Shown here piece by piece: positions 48,119 through 61,100 of a stretch of 64,000 bases of DNA. The position numbers were made by a program, and so were the translations under genes. Every line of letters begins with the position of its first letter. The first letter of the stretch is position 1. The stretch is from Lingula anatina (lineage: Eukaryota; Brachiopoda; Lingulata; Lingulida; Lingulidae), in contig NW_019774613.1 in NCBI RefSeq assembly GCF_001039355.2, positions 38,357 through 102,356 on the forward strand, given 5' to 3'. Under the pieces are notes generated by a model. It was not told where the DNA came from, ran no database searches, and saw only the letters and a list, made by a program, of their open reading frames with translations.

Positions 48119-50553
48119 ACTATGAAGGGTCCAAATGATTTGCTCACAAACTCATCCCCCCCCCACCCCCCCAATTATTTGTGTATGAAACAGGCTTTTC
48201 TTTTACAAATTGGCAAAATGAATTTATGCTTAGCTTCTTCAAAAAGTGCCATTTTTGGGTGGGAGATCTTTGATGTAAAAAAAAAAATATGTTAAAGAGT
48301 TCTGATATTTTGGAAATCCTATAGGGCTATGTTTCATGTCTGTAAGCTTTCTCAAAACTTTAATATTAAGACAAGCTTTTGAATTTATCACAATTACTTT
48401 TTTTTTTTTTTTTCAAAATAAAAATAAACATGAAGTGAAAAATAATCAAATTCTTGTATTAGCAAAAATGAAAAAATAAATAAATAAGAAAAATAACTAA
48501 TGAGCAAGAAAATTGCAACAACAAAATAGCTGTTAGGACACAGAAAAAACCATAATTGAAATAATCAACTTTTTATATCAAATCACTTTTGGGACCAAAG
48601 ATAACACCACTTCCACTCTTGGTCCCAAAGCAATTTAACTATTGGGAACTTTTAACTCATTCACTTTACCATTTAATACTTTAATTAAAGATTGCATAAA
48701 AATTATTACTCACGAGATAATGTCTGGGCCACATGCCAAAAAAATAAAAAATAAAAAAAATAAGCGAGCTATATTTTGCCTTACGCAATTTAGCTCACAC
48801 ACTTAACTTGCTGCCTTGCAGACACGCAATTTTGAAATCACTGTAAAGTACCTGAAAGTTAAAATCCCTCGTGGACGACCATAATATGTCCAATAATACT
48901 GTCAAAGCCTAAAAGGCATATTGGATTTTGGGGTTTCAGTTATCAGCAATAGCTTTAAAATAGGGGAGGTGGGAAGGGATCTAATTAAGGTCCGATGCAG
49001 TTTATGCACCATCAGGTAAAGGGGAAATTTTTGACTTCAAATAATAAGCACATAACTGAATGAAAATAAAAATATAAAGATAATCAGTTACAATGAAGTA
49101 TTTTATGAGTCAGATAAATCACACAATATTTGTCTTGCACCAAGTGAAAAAAAAAATCAATATCTTGCGTCTGCTTCAGGGCACTAATAGTATTCTGGGC
49201 CCATCCTCTTCAGCTATGTACTCAATAACAATAACATCTACATTGCTAGTCTGACATCATCTTGAACACATAAACCCTGAATACCATTAGTGAACGCACT
49301 GCCCTGGATAGGAGACTTGTTTTCATAATGCAGTACTCGATCATGAGCATATTTTGACATTTATCCAGCAAGTCAATTTGCTGAAATCAATGAAAAAAAG
49401 ATTCAAAACAAAACAGTAAAAACGTTTTCCATTTTCCGTAACCAAAAAGTCTTATTTTTAGCAACTGGCAATTAAAAAAGAGAAATACTTGCTCTAGTTT
49501 CTGACTATGCCGGATTAAAAGCACTGACATATATTGTATTGATTGTTGCTATCTGCCAGACTGCTTCTCGCCCATTTGGGTATAGAGATTCCAAATAACC
49601 TTTCAACATTAATGGTGCATAATATAAACACAAATTCAGGTTTAATCATAAATGCCAAATCCACAATAACTCTACATAGAAAGTTAGTATTCTTAAATCA
49701 GACGCTTTGTCCAACAATGGGGACAAGAGAAATTATCTGGAAGAACCTTTATAGACTAGTGAATAATCCTATAGACCTTCGGTTACTTGTGTTATCAGCA
49801 TCATAACTCAGTCATTTTGTCCAATTATTCTGCAATTATCTTCATTGCAGAATCCATATAAGCGTGCAATTCCTGACGATACATCAGCCTCTGTCTATGT
49901 GTAATTTTTGTTTTCACCCATTATCTGAATAAATTTAACTTGCACTCATTACATTTTGAAAAAAAAAATCATTTTGATTTTAAAGTCAATTTGAAAATTT
50001 TATTTTTACAGCAATTTGTCTTTCTCATTCTTTCATGAGGCAATTTTAAGCCTAATTAGGAAAACAACTTATTGACAAATTATATCTTATTAACAAACCC
50101 CATTGCAGTGAACAATATGCATTAGTATATGAAATATCACTTCTTTCATGATTTCAACCACTAATATACCTATATGCATTATCACAATTAAGGATAACTG
50201 AAGGCTTTAACACCTGGGTATTTTTTTCTCCTTTTTTGCACCATAAATTACAACACAACCTTTTACGTATCAATGCAAAATAGCACTCCTCTTTTGGAAG
50301 GTCAATTCTTAAATGTCAGTACTGCTCACTTGTCTGTCTGTCCGTCTATTGCGTGCAGTCCTCGCCACAGCAGTATATTTGCACTCTGCAACTTCTCATC
50401 AAGACTGACAACTTTGCTAGAAATCCACGACAAATATCTACGACCACATGTAAGACACCACTGTGCAGGGTATTCCAAGCTCCTCTGAATCCTGTTCACC
50501 TTGGCAATGTACACCTCACAAAGGCCATACATTAACTGGCATGCATTCTTCCT

Positions 50554-50574
50554 CTTTCTTTCTTTCTTTCTTTC
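50554..50574. repeat. (TTTC)n microsatellite
   Basis: Five tandem TTTC units in the 3' flank of the CK1 alpha gene. Confidence 0.85.
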
Positions 50575-50910
50575 CTGTTGACCAGTAAAGCGTTGTACAA
50601 ATTACAACAGGCTTCAAACACAGCTCAACTAACACTCGACTAAATGGCACCAAATGTATTTCACTTCTTTACTCAGAAGCAAAGCAACATGCCTCAAAGC
50701 CCACCCAGACTGCCTACAGAGTGCAGTAGATGGTGCACCAATGAAACAAGCAATAAATGGTCTCAGAGGTCTTCTGTACCTCTTGTAATATTATAGTCCT
50801 GTATTCAAGTGTCACACCATTTTGATATTAGAAGTGTATGACGAGTTTTAACAATCGTGTGTTATGCACGAGAAGTCTTTGATCACATACTGATTGAGCA
50901 GGTTTAATGT

Positions 50911-51912
50911 TCAGTGGCCCCCTGTCGGGTTGACGGGCCGGGCCGAGCCAGAATTGCCTACATGAACAGCAGCAGCTTTCTGCTTCAGCATGGTCCAATC
51001 AAAAGTGTAGTCATATTGGTAATTCAATGTGCGAAACAAGATGCGGAATAGCTGGCGTAAGTACATGTAATCTGGATTTTCGTCAAATCTTAGGCCTCGG
51101 CTGTAGTTGAGGTACATGGCAAATTCTGCTGGGAAACCTTTGCACAAGACTTCCACTGGAGTGGACATCTTTTTCTCACTGATGCGCTCGTATTTTTGCT
51201 TTTTTGTTGCAGCTTTCAACCCCTGCCATGGCAGACTGCCACGATTGAAATACATGAGCACGTATCCAAGGGACTGCATGTCATCGCGACGACTTTGCTC
51301 AATCCCCATGTGAGCATTGATACTGGCATAGCGTGCTGTGCCAGTCAAGTTTTTGTCTTCTCGATATGGGATGTGAGTGCGAGAGTGTGAGTCGCGGTAC
51401 TTTTTGGCCAGACCAAAGTCAATCAAAAACACTTTGTTGCAATGCCTGCCAATGCCCATGAGGAAATTATCGGGTTTAATGTCACGATGAATAAAATTCT
51501 TGTTGTGGACATATTCAATGCGTCCTATCATCTGGTCTGCCAACATTAGCACCGTCTTCATTGTGAATCGCCTGGATACAAAGTTAAACAAATCCTCCAG
51601 GGAGGGACCAAGGAGGTCCATGACCAAAGTGTTATATTCTTTCTCCAGCCCGAACCAGCGAATGTGAGGAATACCTATCCCTCCCTGCAAAATCTTGTAG
51701 ACCTTGCTTTCGTAAAGAAGCTGAGGATGCCGCGCTTTGAGGGGCTCCAATTTGACCGCAACTTCCTCCCCATTTGATATGTTTATCCCCAAGTAGATGT
51801 CCCCAAACGAACCACTCCCTATTTTTCTTATCAAACGATACTTTTGTCCAACTATGAACTCCGACTTGCTAGTGGGCCTGTCGCTTCCGCTATCCATCCT
51901 TGACGATTTCAT
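50911..51912 (-). CDS. CSNK1A1: Casein kinase 1 alpha, intronless
   Basis: A complete 333-residue Ser/Thr kinase in one exon. CK1 alpha acts in Wnt signalling (priming phosphorylation of beta-catenin), Hedgehog signalling and circadian regulation. Visible motifs: glycine loop GSGSFGD (32-38), catalytic lysine in VAVKLE (Lys54), HRDIKPDN (142-149), DFG (165-167), and the CK1-specific [10 protein letters not shown] in place of the usual APE. The alpha-type hallmarks [16 protein letters not shown] and [24 protein letters not shown] are all conserved. The C-terminal tail after the kinase core is short. Upstream of ATG 51912 is an AT-rich stretch shared with the divergent LPCAT gene. CK1 alpha genes of many animals have introns, so this may be a functional retrocopy or a lineage where the introns were lost. 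No clear poly(A) remnant was identified. Confidence 0.93.
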   Translation of the reverse strand: MKSSRMDSGSDRPTSKSEFIVGQKYRLIRKIGSGSFGDIYLGINISNGEEVAVKLEPLKARHPQLLYESKVYKILQGGIGIPHIRWFGLEKEYNTLVMDLLGPSLEDLFNFVSRRFTMKTVLMLADQMIGRIEYVHNKNFIHRDIKPDNFLMGIGRHCNKVFLIDFGLAKKYRDSHSRTHIPYREDKNLTGTARYASINAHMGIEQSRRDDMQSLGYVLMYFNRGSLPWQGLKAATKKQKYERISEKKMSTPVEVLCKGFPAEFAMYLNYSRGLRFDENPDYMYLRQLFRILFRTLNYQYDYTFDWTMLKQKAAAVHVGNSGSARPVNPTGGH

Positions 51913-52392
51913 CGAATCGAGTTTGAAAGCCCACGAAGACGGGGCTTAATTTTTTTGCAAAGGATAAAAGTATTTTTCCGCTTGTGTAGCTGCTGCCAGC
52001 ATCTTTACAAAGTCGCACTGAGTTGCCATGCGCAATGACCTTGGAGCTAAAATAAAGATTGTGATTAAGGGGGCGGCAAGAAATTGTAGTAAAATAAATG
52101 CTAAACTTATAAAATTTATCAATAGTTCTTACATAAATTGCAATTTACTATTTTGTGTTTTCTTTTTATCACTAGCAGAACTATTTATTTTAACTTAATT
52201 CTTTTAAAAGTATATCTGTTCCCCGGTAGCGGTAGATTTATCATTTTGTTCAGTCATAAAGTAGGTCAGTTTCCAATGGTAAAGGTCGTTGAGGCCAGGA
52301 GGATGGAAAGACAAGTGGAGCAACGAACATGACGGTGCTAATGATGACGAACTAACTCGTACAGACGCTGATCAGCGCAGAGGGGAGACAAG
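51913..52392. promoter_or_regulatory. Putative bidirectional promoter between CK1 alpha and LPCAT
   Basis: The start codons of the minus-strand kinase gene (51912) and the plus-strand acyltransferase gene (52393) lie 480 nt apart, head-to-head. Both promoters and 5' UTRs must fit here unless either gene has a further non-coding exon. An in-frame stop (TGA, 52369-52371) precedes the LPCAT ATG. Confidence 0.5.
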
Positions 52393-54488
52393 ATGAGGGC
52401 CAATAAGGTCCTTCCACGATCTGAATCTCTTGTCCTACCAGAAGTGATAAATCCTTTTGTACACGACCTACAGTTGACATGGTGGGAAAAATTACAGGTT
52501 TGTTGCAACTTGGAAAGTGCAAGTCAGTTTTTACATTTATCGGATTAAATCCTTCTGAATATACCCTTTTGCAGCAAATTCTTCTTTTGGCACTACTGTA
52601 GTCCAGCAAGCGTTTTCCAGTTGCGAAGTGATACTACCGCGGTCATAATTTTGTTCATTTTAAAAATGCAGTAAAACGGGATTAATTGTAATGTTAATAT
52701 TGTTATGTAATCATTATGAAACTATTGCAATATTGCTTATAATTTGAATGCTACATTTTTTTCAGGCTATAGTTAAAGACTAAAAATAGATAAAGAAATT
52801 AGTTTCATTCATAGTTTGTGCTTGTCTTCCATACAATAAATAATTTTGAGATTACAGTCTTAAAGACACCCAACAATTGCAGCCCTTGGTGACAGATGGT
52901 AAAATAATTAATTCTAATTGTTATAGATGAGTTAATCATTAGGTGCCTTAGCAGGCATTAAGATTAATCTAGTGCATCAAATTCTATTTTTTGTGATCAA
53001 AGCAACCGATTCTAAAAATATTTTGAAAATAGCGACTGACCATGTGATGTTGCTTGCACATGTTTATTACTGTAATTTAATCTTTTTGTAGGAATATGCA
53101 TAAATGTCTAGAGCTCATGAGTCACCCTAGTCCATATGAGAAATATTTGGACTAATTTTATTTACTGTTGTGCCTTTCATTATTAATAGTTTTGGGTTTA
53201 ATATTAATTAAAAATTTTTATTTTACCTTGTATTTGTATCGTCTTACTACATGTACCTGTATTATGTCTGATCATCCCGGTAGCATTATAGATAAGAAGA
53301 ATAATTCCTTATTGTAAATATTTTAAGATATTTTATACAAATTTCTTTTGAACATTGTTTTTTTGCTATTTTTCACAGGTGGCCATCATGTCTGTGACTA
53401 TAGCCCCTATACGGCTAGTCAGCCTGTGTGTGATCTTACTGTTAGCCTGGCCCGTGGCAGCATTTGCTGTGGCGTTCAGATCTAAGGAAGAAAAAGAACA
53501 AATAGTTCCTGTGAGAGGATGGAGGAGGTAACGTTTTCATTGAGTGATTAGATTCTGAATTTTTTTATTTGTCAATATAAAGAAATCCAGCTCCTTTAAT
53601 TCTTTGTTTCAAAATGTTATGTGATGCGTGATCCCTAGATGTATTATAATATTAGGAACAGTTTGTTCTTCCCCGCCTAGTACTTGAAATGGCTTCCTTA
53701 CCTTGTCAAGAGGGATATGCCTGCAGATAGTCTAGATTACCTTTCAAACTGAGTTTCTTCCCTTTTTATTGGATCCAGTGATATGTCAGTAATAATTGAT
53801 GGGAAGATAAAAGGCAAAGCCCCCCCCCCCCCTCTTTCATATAAAGAGATAATTGGAACAGAGAAGAGAGAAGCTTGTTATTTATTTTCACTCGCGACAC
53901 TGAGAATTAGTTTAATAATTGCTTATTAAGATGTATGTAGTTAAGTACTTATATACAAAATGTGTATGTGTGGATGTGTGTGAGTGGCTGTTTGCTTGCG
54001 TGTACTTGTAACCCTTTTTAACTGTTCACAAAGTTGGCAACCACTGGTAATAATATACATTCTCAAGTATTGTGATAAGTTCCCATTACATTGACATTTC
54101 AGGATCATTTATTTATTTTTTAAAGACATATTTTTGAAGAATGTATTCACAATGTAACTGTGGTCTCACTCCAGTATCATTGATGTTGAAAAGTGAGAAA
54201 TGTGATCTTCTGTAGCATCTTTGAAAATGGCAGGTATTGTATATACCTGCTGTAGCTCTTCTCATTTCCTCCTTTTTAGATGACAAAAATCAATAATACT
54301 GTGATGTACAGACACTAGAACACTCGCTTAGACATGTTTCCATTTCACAAGTAGATACTTTTATATAAAATACATGCATTGTCACATTTAATATTACACA
54401 AGTAGAGGAAACTGTTCCTAATATACATTTTAAGTTTAAAATATAAGATTTTACAAGAGGCAATAACAGTGAGATTTCAGTTTAAAAT

Positions 54489-54550
<62 letters not shown>

Positions 54551-55070
54551 ACATTTGATTTATCAAGCCACAATGATTCCCCTAAGAATCAATATGAAGT
54601 TATCTGAAGCTCTTTGTTAAGAAGCCATATCTCATCTTATCTGTCAGATATGTTATGTAAGTATAGAGATAAGTCTAAGACCCCATTTCCATAGATTTTA
54701 GATCGATCTATCCCTGTGGGGAGTCTCACTAGATTACTGTCAGCTTAGCTGGGTTAAGCGTCTGTCTCACCTACTGAAAGCTGTAAGGGGGTAATTAACT
54801 ATGGTGCGTGCTCGGCTGACTGCAATTTAGCATGAACCCCCAGGGAGTTAGGTCGATCTAAATCTTAATCTCTGGATCAATTTTAATCTCTGGTAATACA
54901 CCCTAAAAGCCCCCCAGGGAGCACAGGTCTACGCCAAGGTAGCTGAATCCCTTTTATTACTCAGACATGAACTTTTTCCGTGGAAAAGTGGAATACCACA
55001 TTTTTAAATTCAATTCTGATGGTTCCTGAGATTCATCAAGGTTAGATGTTGGGTCCCATGATAAATGTTC

Positions 55071-55105
<35 letters not shown>

Positions 55106-58100
55106 CTAGGCTCATGTCTGATTACTGATCATTTATTATGTAATGGATCAGCACTAAATTTTTATCATCCTAAGACAGAACTTTTCTAACCTGTCCTCAA
55201 CTTGTCCTGAAAATTTTATCAAAATCTGTTAATAACTTTAGGCTGTTGGATAAAAACCAGCAAAGATAAACTCACTTTATCCTGGGTATAGGTAATGACC
55301 AAAGATGTAACAATACAGGTATACCAGATTTTATAAACATGTAAGAGTAACATCGACATCTTTGTCACAATTTTAACAAGCTTTGCTGTGTTAGTCTATT
55401 GATAATGCCTAAATTTACTAAGTATGTGTTTTGTGTTTTTTTTTTTTTGTTCAGTTCTGTAAGAATGACATAAGCTAACATAACCAAGCTATGGTGATGC
55501 AACATCATTTCCGTGCAATATTCATTAGAGCTGCCACACTTTATAGAAGTACTAGTATGGTGGTGAAGTATTGATTATGGAGGTTAAACTGCTGGAGAAG
55601 TGTCACATGTTTCTATGGAGAAGTGTCTCATGTTTCCATTATGTCACTTAGTTGATCCATAGCAAAATTATAGAAGATAATCACATAAGAAGTGACCCTC
55701 TCTTTCTACCCCCACCCCCTTTCCGCCTTTTGTCAGACAGACTCCAGAATTACCCCTAAGGCTTTTCAGATCCAGTAAGTTGATCCGTAACAAAATTATC
55801 GAAGATAATCACATAAGAAGTGATCCTCTCTTTCTACCCCCACCCCCTTTCTACCTTTTGTCAGACAGACTCCAGAATTACCCCTAAGGCCTTTCAGATC
55901 CAATGGAAATCTATTTTAGAATTCCATTTTGACACAAGTATATATTATTGATTTCCACAACCATCTTCATGATTTATGATGGCATGTATATGTTGCTCAT
56001 GCTCTAAGGCCTAGTTCCCATACCTAGATCGATCTAGCAGGATCGATCCATCTCCGAGGGGTTTCTCGCTTAATTGCTTTCAGCGATAGTTAATTACCCC
56101 CTAACAGCTTCAGTAGGTGTGCCAGACATGAGAGCCGCTTCAGCTGAAAGCAATCTAGCGAGAAACCCCTCGGAGATGGGTCGATCCTGCTAGATCAATT
56201 TTTGTATGGGAACGGGGTCTAAGACTAGATATAGTGTGAGTTTATGATAGCACATTTATAGGGATACAAGAATGTAATCTGTGACACAGGCTATATTTAG
56301 GTATAAGATGAAACAGTTGATTTTCAATAATATATATGATGAGGATAGTCATACATTTTGTTAACTAAAGGATAAAATTTTGGCTCACATCATTTCAGCC
56401 AAGTACTAGTATAAATAAATACTACTACTACTTCCACTACTAGTACTGGAAGTGAAAGTAAGTAAGTTTCTGTGTGATGCTTTTATTGATTGGTAAGTTT
56501 AAAATTGTTTTGATGTTTAAGATAAGACATCTAGTTGAGATAATGTCAGCAAATTAAAAAGAAATCTACTTCTAGTTTTAGAATGCCTGACTAAATTGAA
56601 ACATATCATATTGCTTATCCCCCTGATTTCTTACGTTTCACAGATTAGAAAATGTAGGCATTTTGATATGAAATAGTTTTTTTCTCTAGAATTGTTCTGG
56701 TCCCTCTTGGTCTTCTTGGTAGAGTCATTAGTCTGTTAGTCATAGAGTCATGAGTAGTTTTTCATGATTAAGTCATACATGTGTAAATTCTCCAATGCAC
56801 CATTCATGCAGACAGACAGACATAGTTATTGGTTGTCAGGGGACACTAATACACCATTCCCATAGATATTTAGATCGATCTATCTCCCTGGAGAGTCTCA
56901 CTAGATTGGTGTCAGCTTTACAGGCTTAAATGTCTGTCCTGCCTACTAAAAACTGTAAGGGGGTAATTAACTGTGGTGTGTGCTCGGCTGACAGCAATTT
57001 AGCGTGAACCCCCAGGGAGTTAGGTCGATCCAGATGGATCGATCTAAATCTCTGGGAATGCAGTCTTACGTCCCATGATCGTTTTGGTCTTTCACTGTTT
57101 CTGAACACACCAAAGACATGTTCGAGGTCACCTGGTGTTTGTACACAGGTCTGCACAATTGAATTGATCACTGTTTGGAATCTGTTGAGGATATTTCCAG
57201 TCCCTTCTGGTTATCTTTAAGCAAGAGTCATTCTGGTTTCCAGTGTCTGTCTAACTCGTAAATCATCTTGTTTTCAGTTGTAATGATTATTTCATTCCCA
57301 TAGCATTGCTTCCTTTTACATGTTTGAATGAATGCCCAATGGCAATATATGCAGTCTGTCTGAGTCAAAAGATGTAAAATTGGTGAAAAATTGCATTTTG
57401 TGTTAAAGTTGCTCTACATCTTGTGTTAATTCCGAAGGAAATTGTTAAGAAGTCACTGCAGTGTTCACATCTGTTTTCTTTATGATTCTTGATGTTAATT
57501 GTATGTTATGAGCAAATACAGTGAGTCAACCAATGGAACTATTGATAGAGAATTAGACTATATTGAATGTTGATGCAACATAGGGTAATAGCTCCTTGTT
57601 TGAAGGCAAGTGCAATTGTCATTAGGCATCATAATGTACAGTGATACCTTGGCAAACAATATTTAATGATAATTATCATTATACAGTGCTTAAAGTCAGT
57701 AATGAAAATTTTCAAGAAAAAGGTATAGCTTTATATATCTTGACTTCATTTTACATCTTGAATATGAACCAGTTGACAGGATTATATATATTTTTTTCTT
57801 TTTTTTATGCATTGCCTTGGATCTTTCAACCTCTGCTGTATTCCACAAAAAAAGTTAAAATCAGATACCAAAAATACTATATTTCATAAATAATAATATG
57901 ATATTTAACTTTAGCACAACCTGCGAGAAACCAGCTGAGCTTAATGGGGGTCCTGGCTCAGCTGGTTGTATTTGTTTTTATCATTTTCTTCCTTTTTTTT
58001 TCATTTAACAACAAGGAGCATGAGCCTGGAATAGAGTTGCCTTGTATCTCTAGTGAAAAAACTGCTGAGCTGACTTCTGAATTTCCTTTTATCAAATAGC

Positions 58101-61100
58101 TTATAATTAGCTCATTACTCACATTGTAAACTATACTCGCGGTACGTTTGTTTTATGAGAGTTTGTCCAATCTTTTTTGTCAAAATTTTGACGTGATCAA
58201 TTAACGCAACATCTTTTCCAATAGAAAAATATAACTTTGTTGACCAACATATAATTGCTAACAGAGTTATTATGTTGGATTTTGAATTTAAAATTTAAAT
58301 TTCATTAACTCATTTTCTTTATTTTCGTTTTATTTCTAGAATTCTCCACAAACTGTGCTGTTTCCTGTACAGAAGCGTCTTCTTTTTGGGCGGATTTCAT
58401 TGGATTCCATTCCGCGGCCAGCGTGCTTCAGCTGCGGAGGCCCCTATTCTTGTCGCTGCCCCACACTCGTCATTTGTCGATGTGTTATTGTCAATTGTGA
58501 CGGATATGACAACAGTTGTTGCAAAATCGGACACAAAAAATATTCCCCTCTTTGGTAGTATGTATAATTGCAATGATTGCCACAAAGAAAAATAAAATCA
58601 CAGTCTAGCCATCACCTGATGAAAATATAATACATGACAGGTCTTTTATTTTGCATTTCATTTTGAGCATTCTCAAAATATGTCAGAGAGTCATGAAGTA
58701 AGGTAAGGTTTTGTATACAATACATTTATATGGTAATTGAAAAGCAAAAGTGAAACAGTATTTTTCCAAGGGAAAAAAAAGGGAAAATTGATTATTGATT
58801 GTCATGAAGACTTGAGTGTTCTTGAGGTAGGTAAGGATATCAATTTACAGAATTACAGCTGACAGAAGTAATGACAGTGACTGTGACACAAATGAAAAAT
58901 TTTACATACAATTTGCCACCAACATACACATTCATAAACACATTTCAGAAAAAAAATTGTTTATTTATTAAATAAGTAATTGAAATTTAATATTTTGACA
59001 TTTCACTCTTACTACCACACAACATTCACAGAGAAGTTAACTGTGATTTCTGTGACAATTACAGTTATTGTACTGGGCACTGTGATACTAACGGGAGACA
59101 TACTTAATATATATATATATATATTAATATATACAAATTCTGTTGAGTAACACTGACACAATAACAACACTCTCTTGGTTATGGGACATATATGGCGGTG
59201 ACAGAAGGAAGACTTCTTTCTCGTAAATGATGCAGAATTATACCCAAAATTTGCATCTAATGACACTTATTGCTAGCACATACTAGTATTCAAGATATTT
59301 CAAACATTTTTCTATATATATATATTGGTTTTTAAAATTAAAAGGGGGATTGGTCAGTAAGGAGCAGGAATTTTAGCAAAACTGTTGGCTTTCACATTGC
59401 ATCTCACCCAGAGTCTTTGAAAGCCGGCTTTTTACTGAACCTTCACTTGCTGCCATAAGAAAATAACCCCACTTCGTAGCAGAGCGGTTTTGTATTGATC
59501 AGATCGTGATTTGCTTTTAACTCCCTTGAATCTCTCTCATATATTACGTATGCTCTCTGTATACTGGGTAGGAAGTGGGGAGACACTGAATTTCCATTGA
59601 GTTATTAGATACTAAATTATAAATGCTATATGCTTCATGAAAAGTTGTGAGAAAAAATCTCCATGATAATTCTGGGTTGCTTTTGAAAGCAATTTTCAAT
59701 CTTTTAAGAGACACTCTGAAGAGATCAATATGTCCTTATCCAGTATGTACTGTACTGCACCCTGTGGCCATATTTCCTTGTGACACTTTCTCTTCAAGTA
59801 TTCTAAAGCACCCTGTTCCGAATCGCACCCCAGTACATTGTATATGATATGCATGCAACTGTTGTGGTATCTGTCCTTTGATTTCTCGACCTGTACGTAT
59901 TGCCATTCATATTACTCATTTTATTATTTTTTTGTAGGGTTAAATAGTTGGCTGAATCCCATATATTTTAAAGCTGCTTCATGATACTTGCTTTACTCTG
60001 TGTTTTTATGTTTATAATCCATGTCGAATTTAATTTAGTTATCATTGTTTTTCATTCATTTGCTTGGTTCATCATTAGGCGCTGTAGCGGCCGGTTGCTG
60101 GAGTTTATGGGAAGAGCTTGCTTTTTTGTCCTGGGCTTCCATTATGTTAACATCAAGGGAAAACCAGCGTCTGACATCGATGCTCCACTTCTAGTCGTAG
60201 CTCCACACTCCTCCTTTTTTGATGTACTTGTGTTTTTTGTCCTAAAAAATGGCCTTCCCAGTGGAGTGTCAAGAATAGAAAGCGCTGGTACCATGCTGAT
60301 AGGAAGTAGGTATCACTTGCCGCAGCTCTGCTAAGGGTAGAAAGTAACCGCAAAAATTTGGACATTTTTTTTTTTCATAATTTTTTTTTTTGGGTGGGGG
60401 GTGGGGGGATGTTTTTCCATATGCCACATTTATATACTAGTAATAATGCATGGGTGAAAGTTTTCAGGATTATGCCTGATTTCAAGATATTCAGTCTTCA
60501 CTTTGATTTTTTTTTTTTTTTGACTAAATGCAATGAGAAATTGCAAGCTATGCTTTCAGGATTTTAAATTTTTACAACTTTCACCCATGATAATGAACTA
60601 TGTTGTGCCTGTGATATATCAATTTCACTCACAATATAAGAGCAATATATAAGTATGGCTTATCAGAGAGAAAATTCTCAGTAGATACACCCTGAGTCTC
60701 TAAGAATTGAGAATTGATAGTGTTTGACATGTGTAACAGAAATGTGGCATCAGTGTGAATTGTCACTAATTCTCTCCAAGGGCTCTTTGTATTTGTCTCA
60801 TTTCCAATAAAACTGTAGTTCTATGTAGATCGATCCCACTCTATGGGGACTCTTGCTGAATGCAATCAGGTTAAAATATGTACATGCCTTCCTCTTGTTT
60901 CCAAAGTAGTCATATTATCAGCTTTTCTGTATTCTATTAAAAACCAGGAGGAGGTGCGTTAATCTGATTGCATTCAGCGAGAGTCCCCGGGGAGTTGGAG
61001 CTATGCAGAATGATAGTTTCAATGGGAATGACCCCTTATACTCAGGGTGACTCTCTGAGATTTTCAGTAAAATGTTTTTTTATTCAGGTGAGGTGATGGC

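Larger units (their letters stand above)
40269..50910. other. Gene desert of about 10.6 kb between ADAT3 and CK1 alpha
   Basis: Begins with the ADAT3 3' UTR and ends with the CK1 alpha 3' flank. In between are only short frames with no recognisable similarity, plus the repeats listed separately (93-nt tandem, families A, C and E, a 153-nt fold-back, microsatellites). Confidence 0.55.
53528..58339. other. Large LPCAT intron with many repeats
   Basis: No further exon-like copy of the HX4D segment was found. It holds an (AT)n tract, three family A elements, a 128-nt tandem duplication and poly-T tracts. Confidence 0.55.

Noticed and set aside
49543-49806. 87-codon plus-strand frame in the gene desert
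   Set aside because: No motif recognised and no supporting exon structure.
53528-58339. Search for a third LPCAT catalytic exon in the large intron
   Set aside because: No other APHS-type or HX4D coding segment with splice sites was found by eye.
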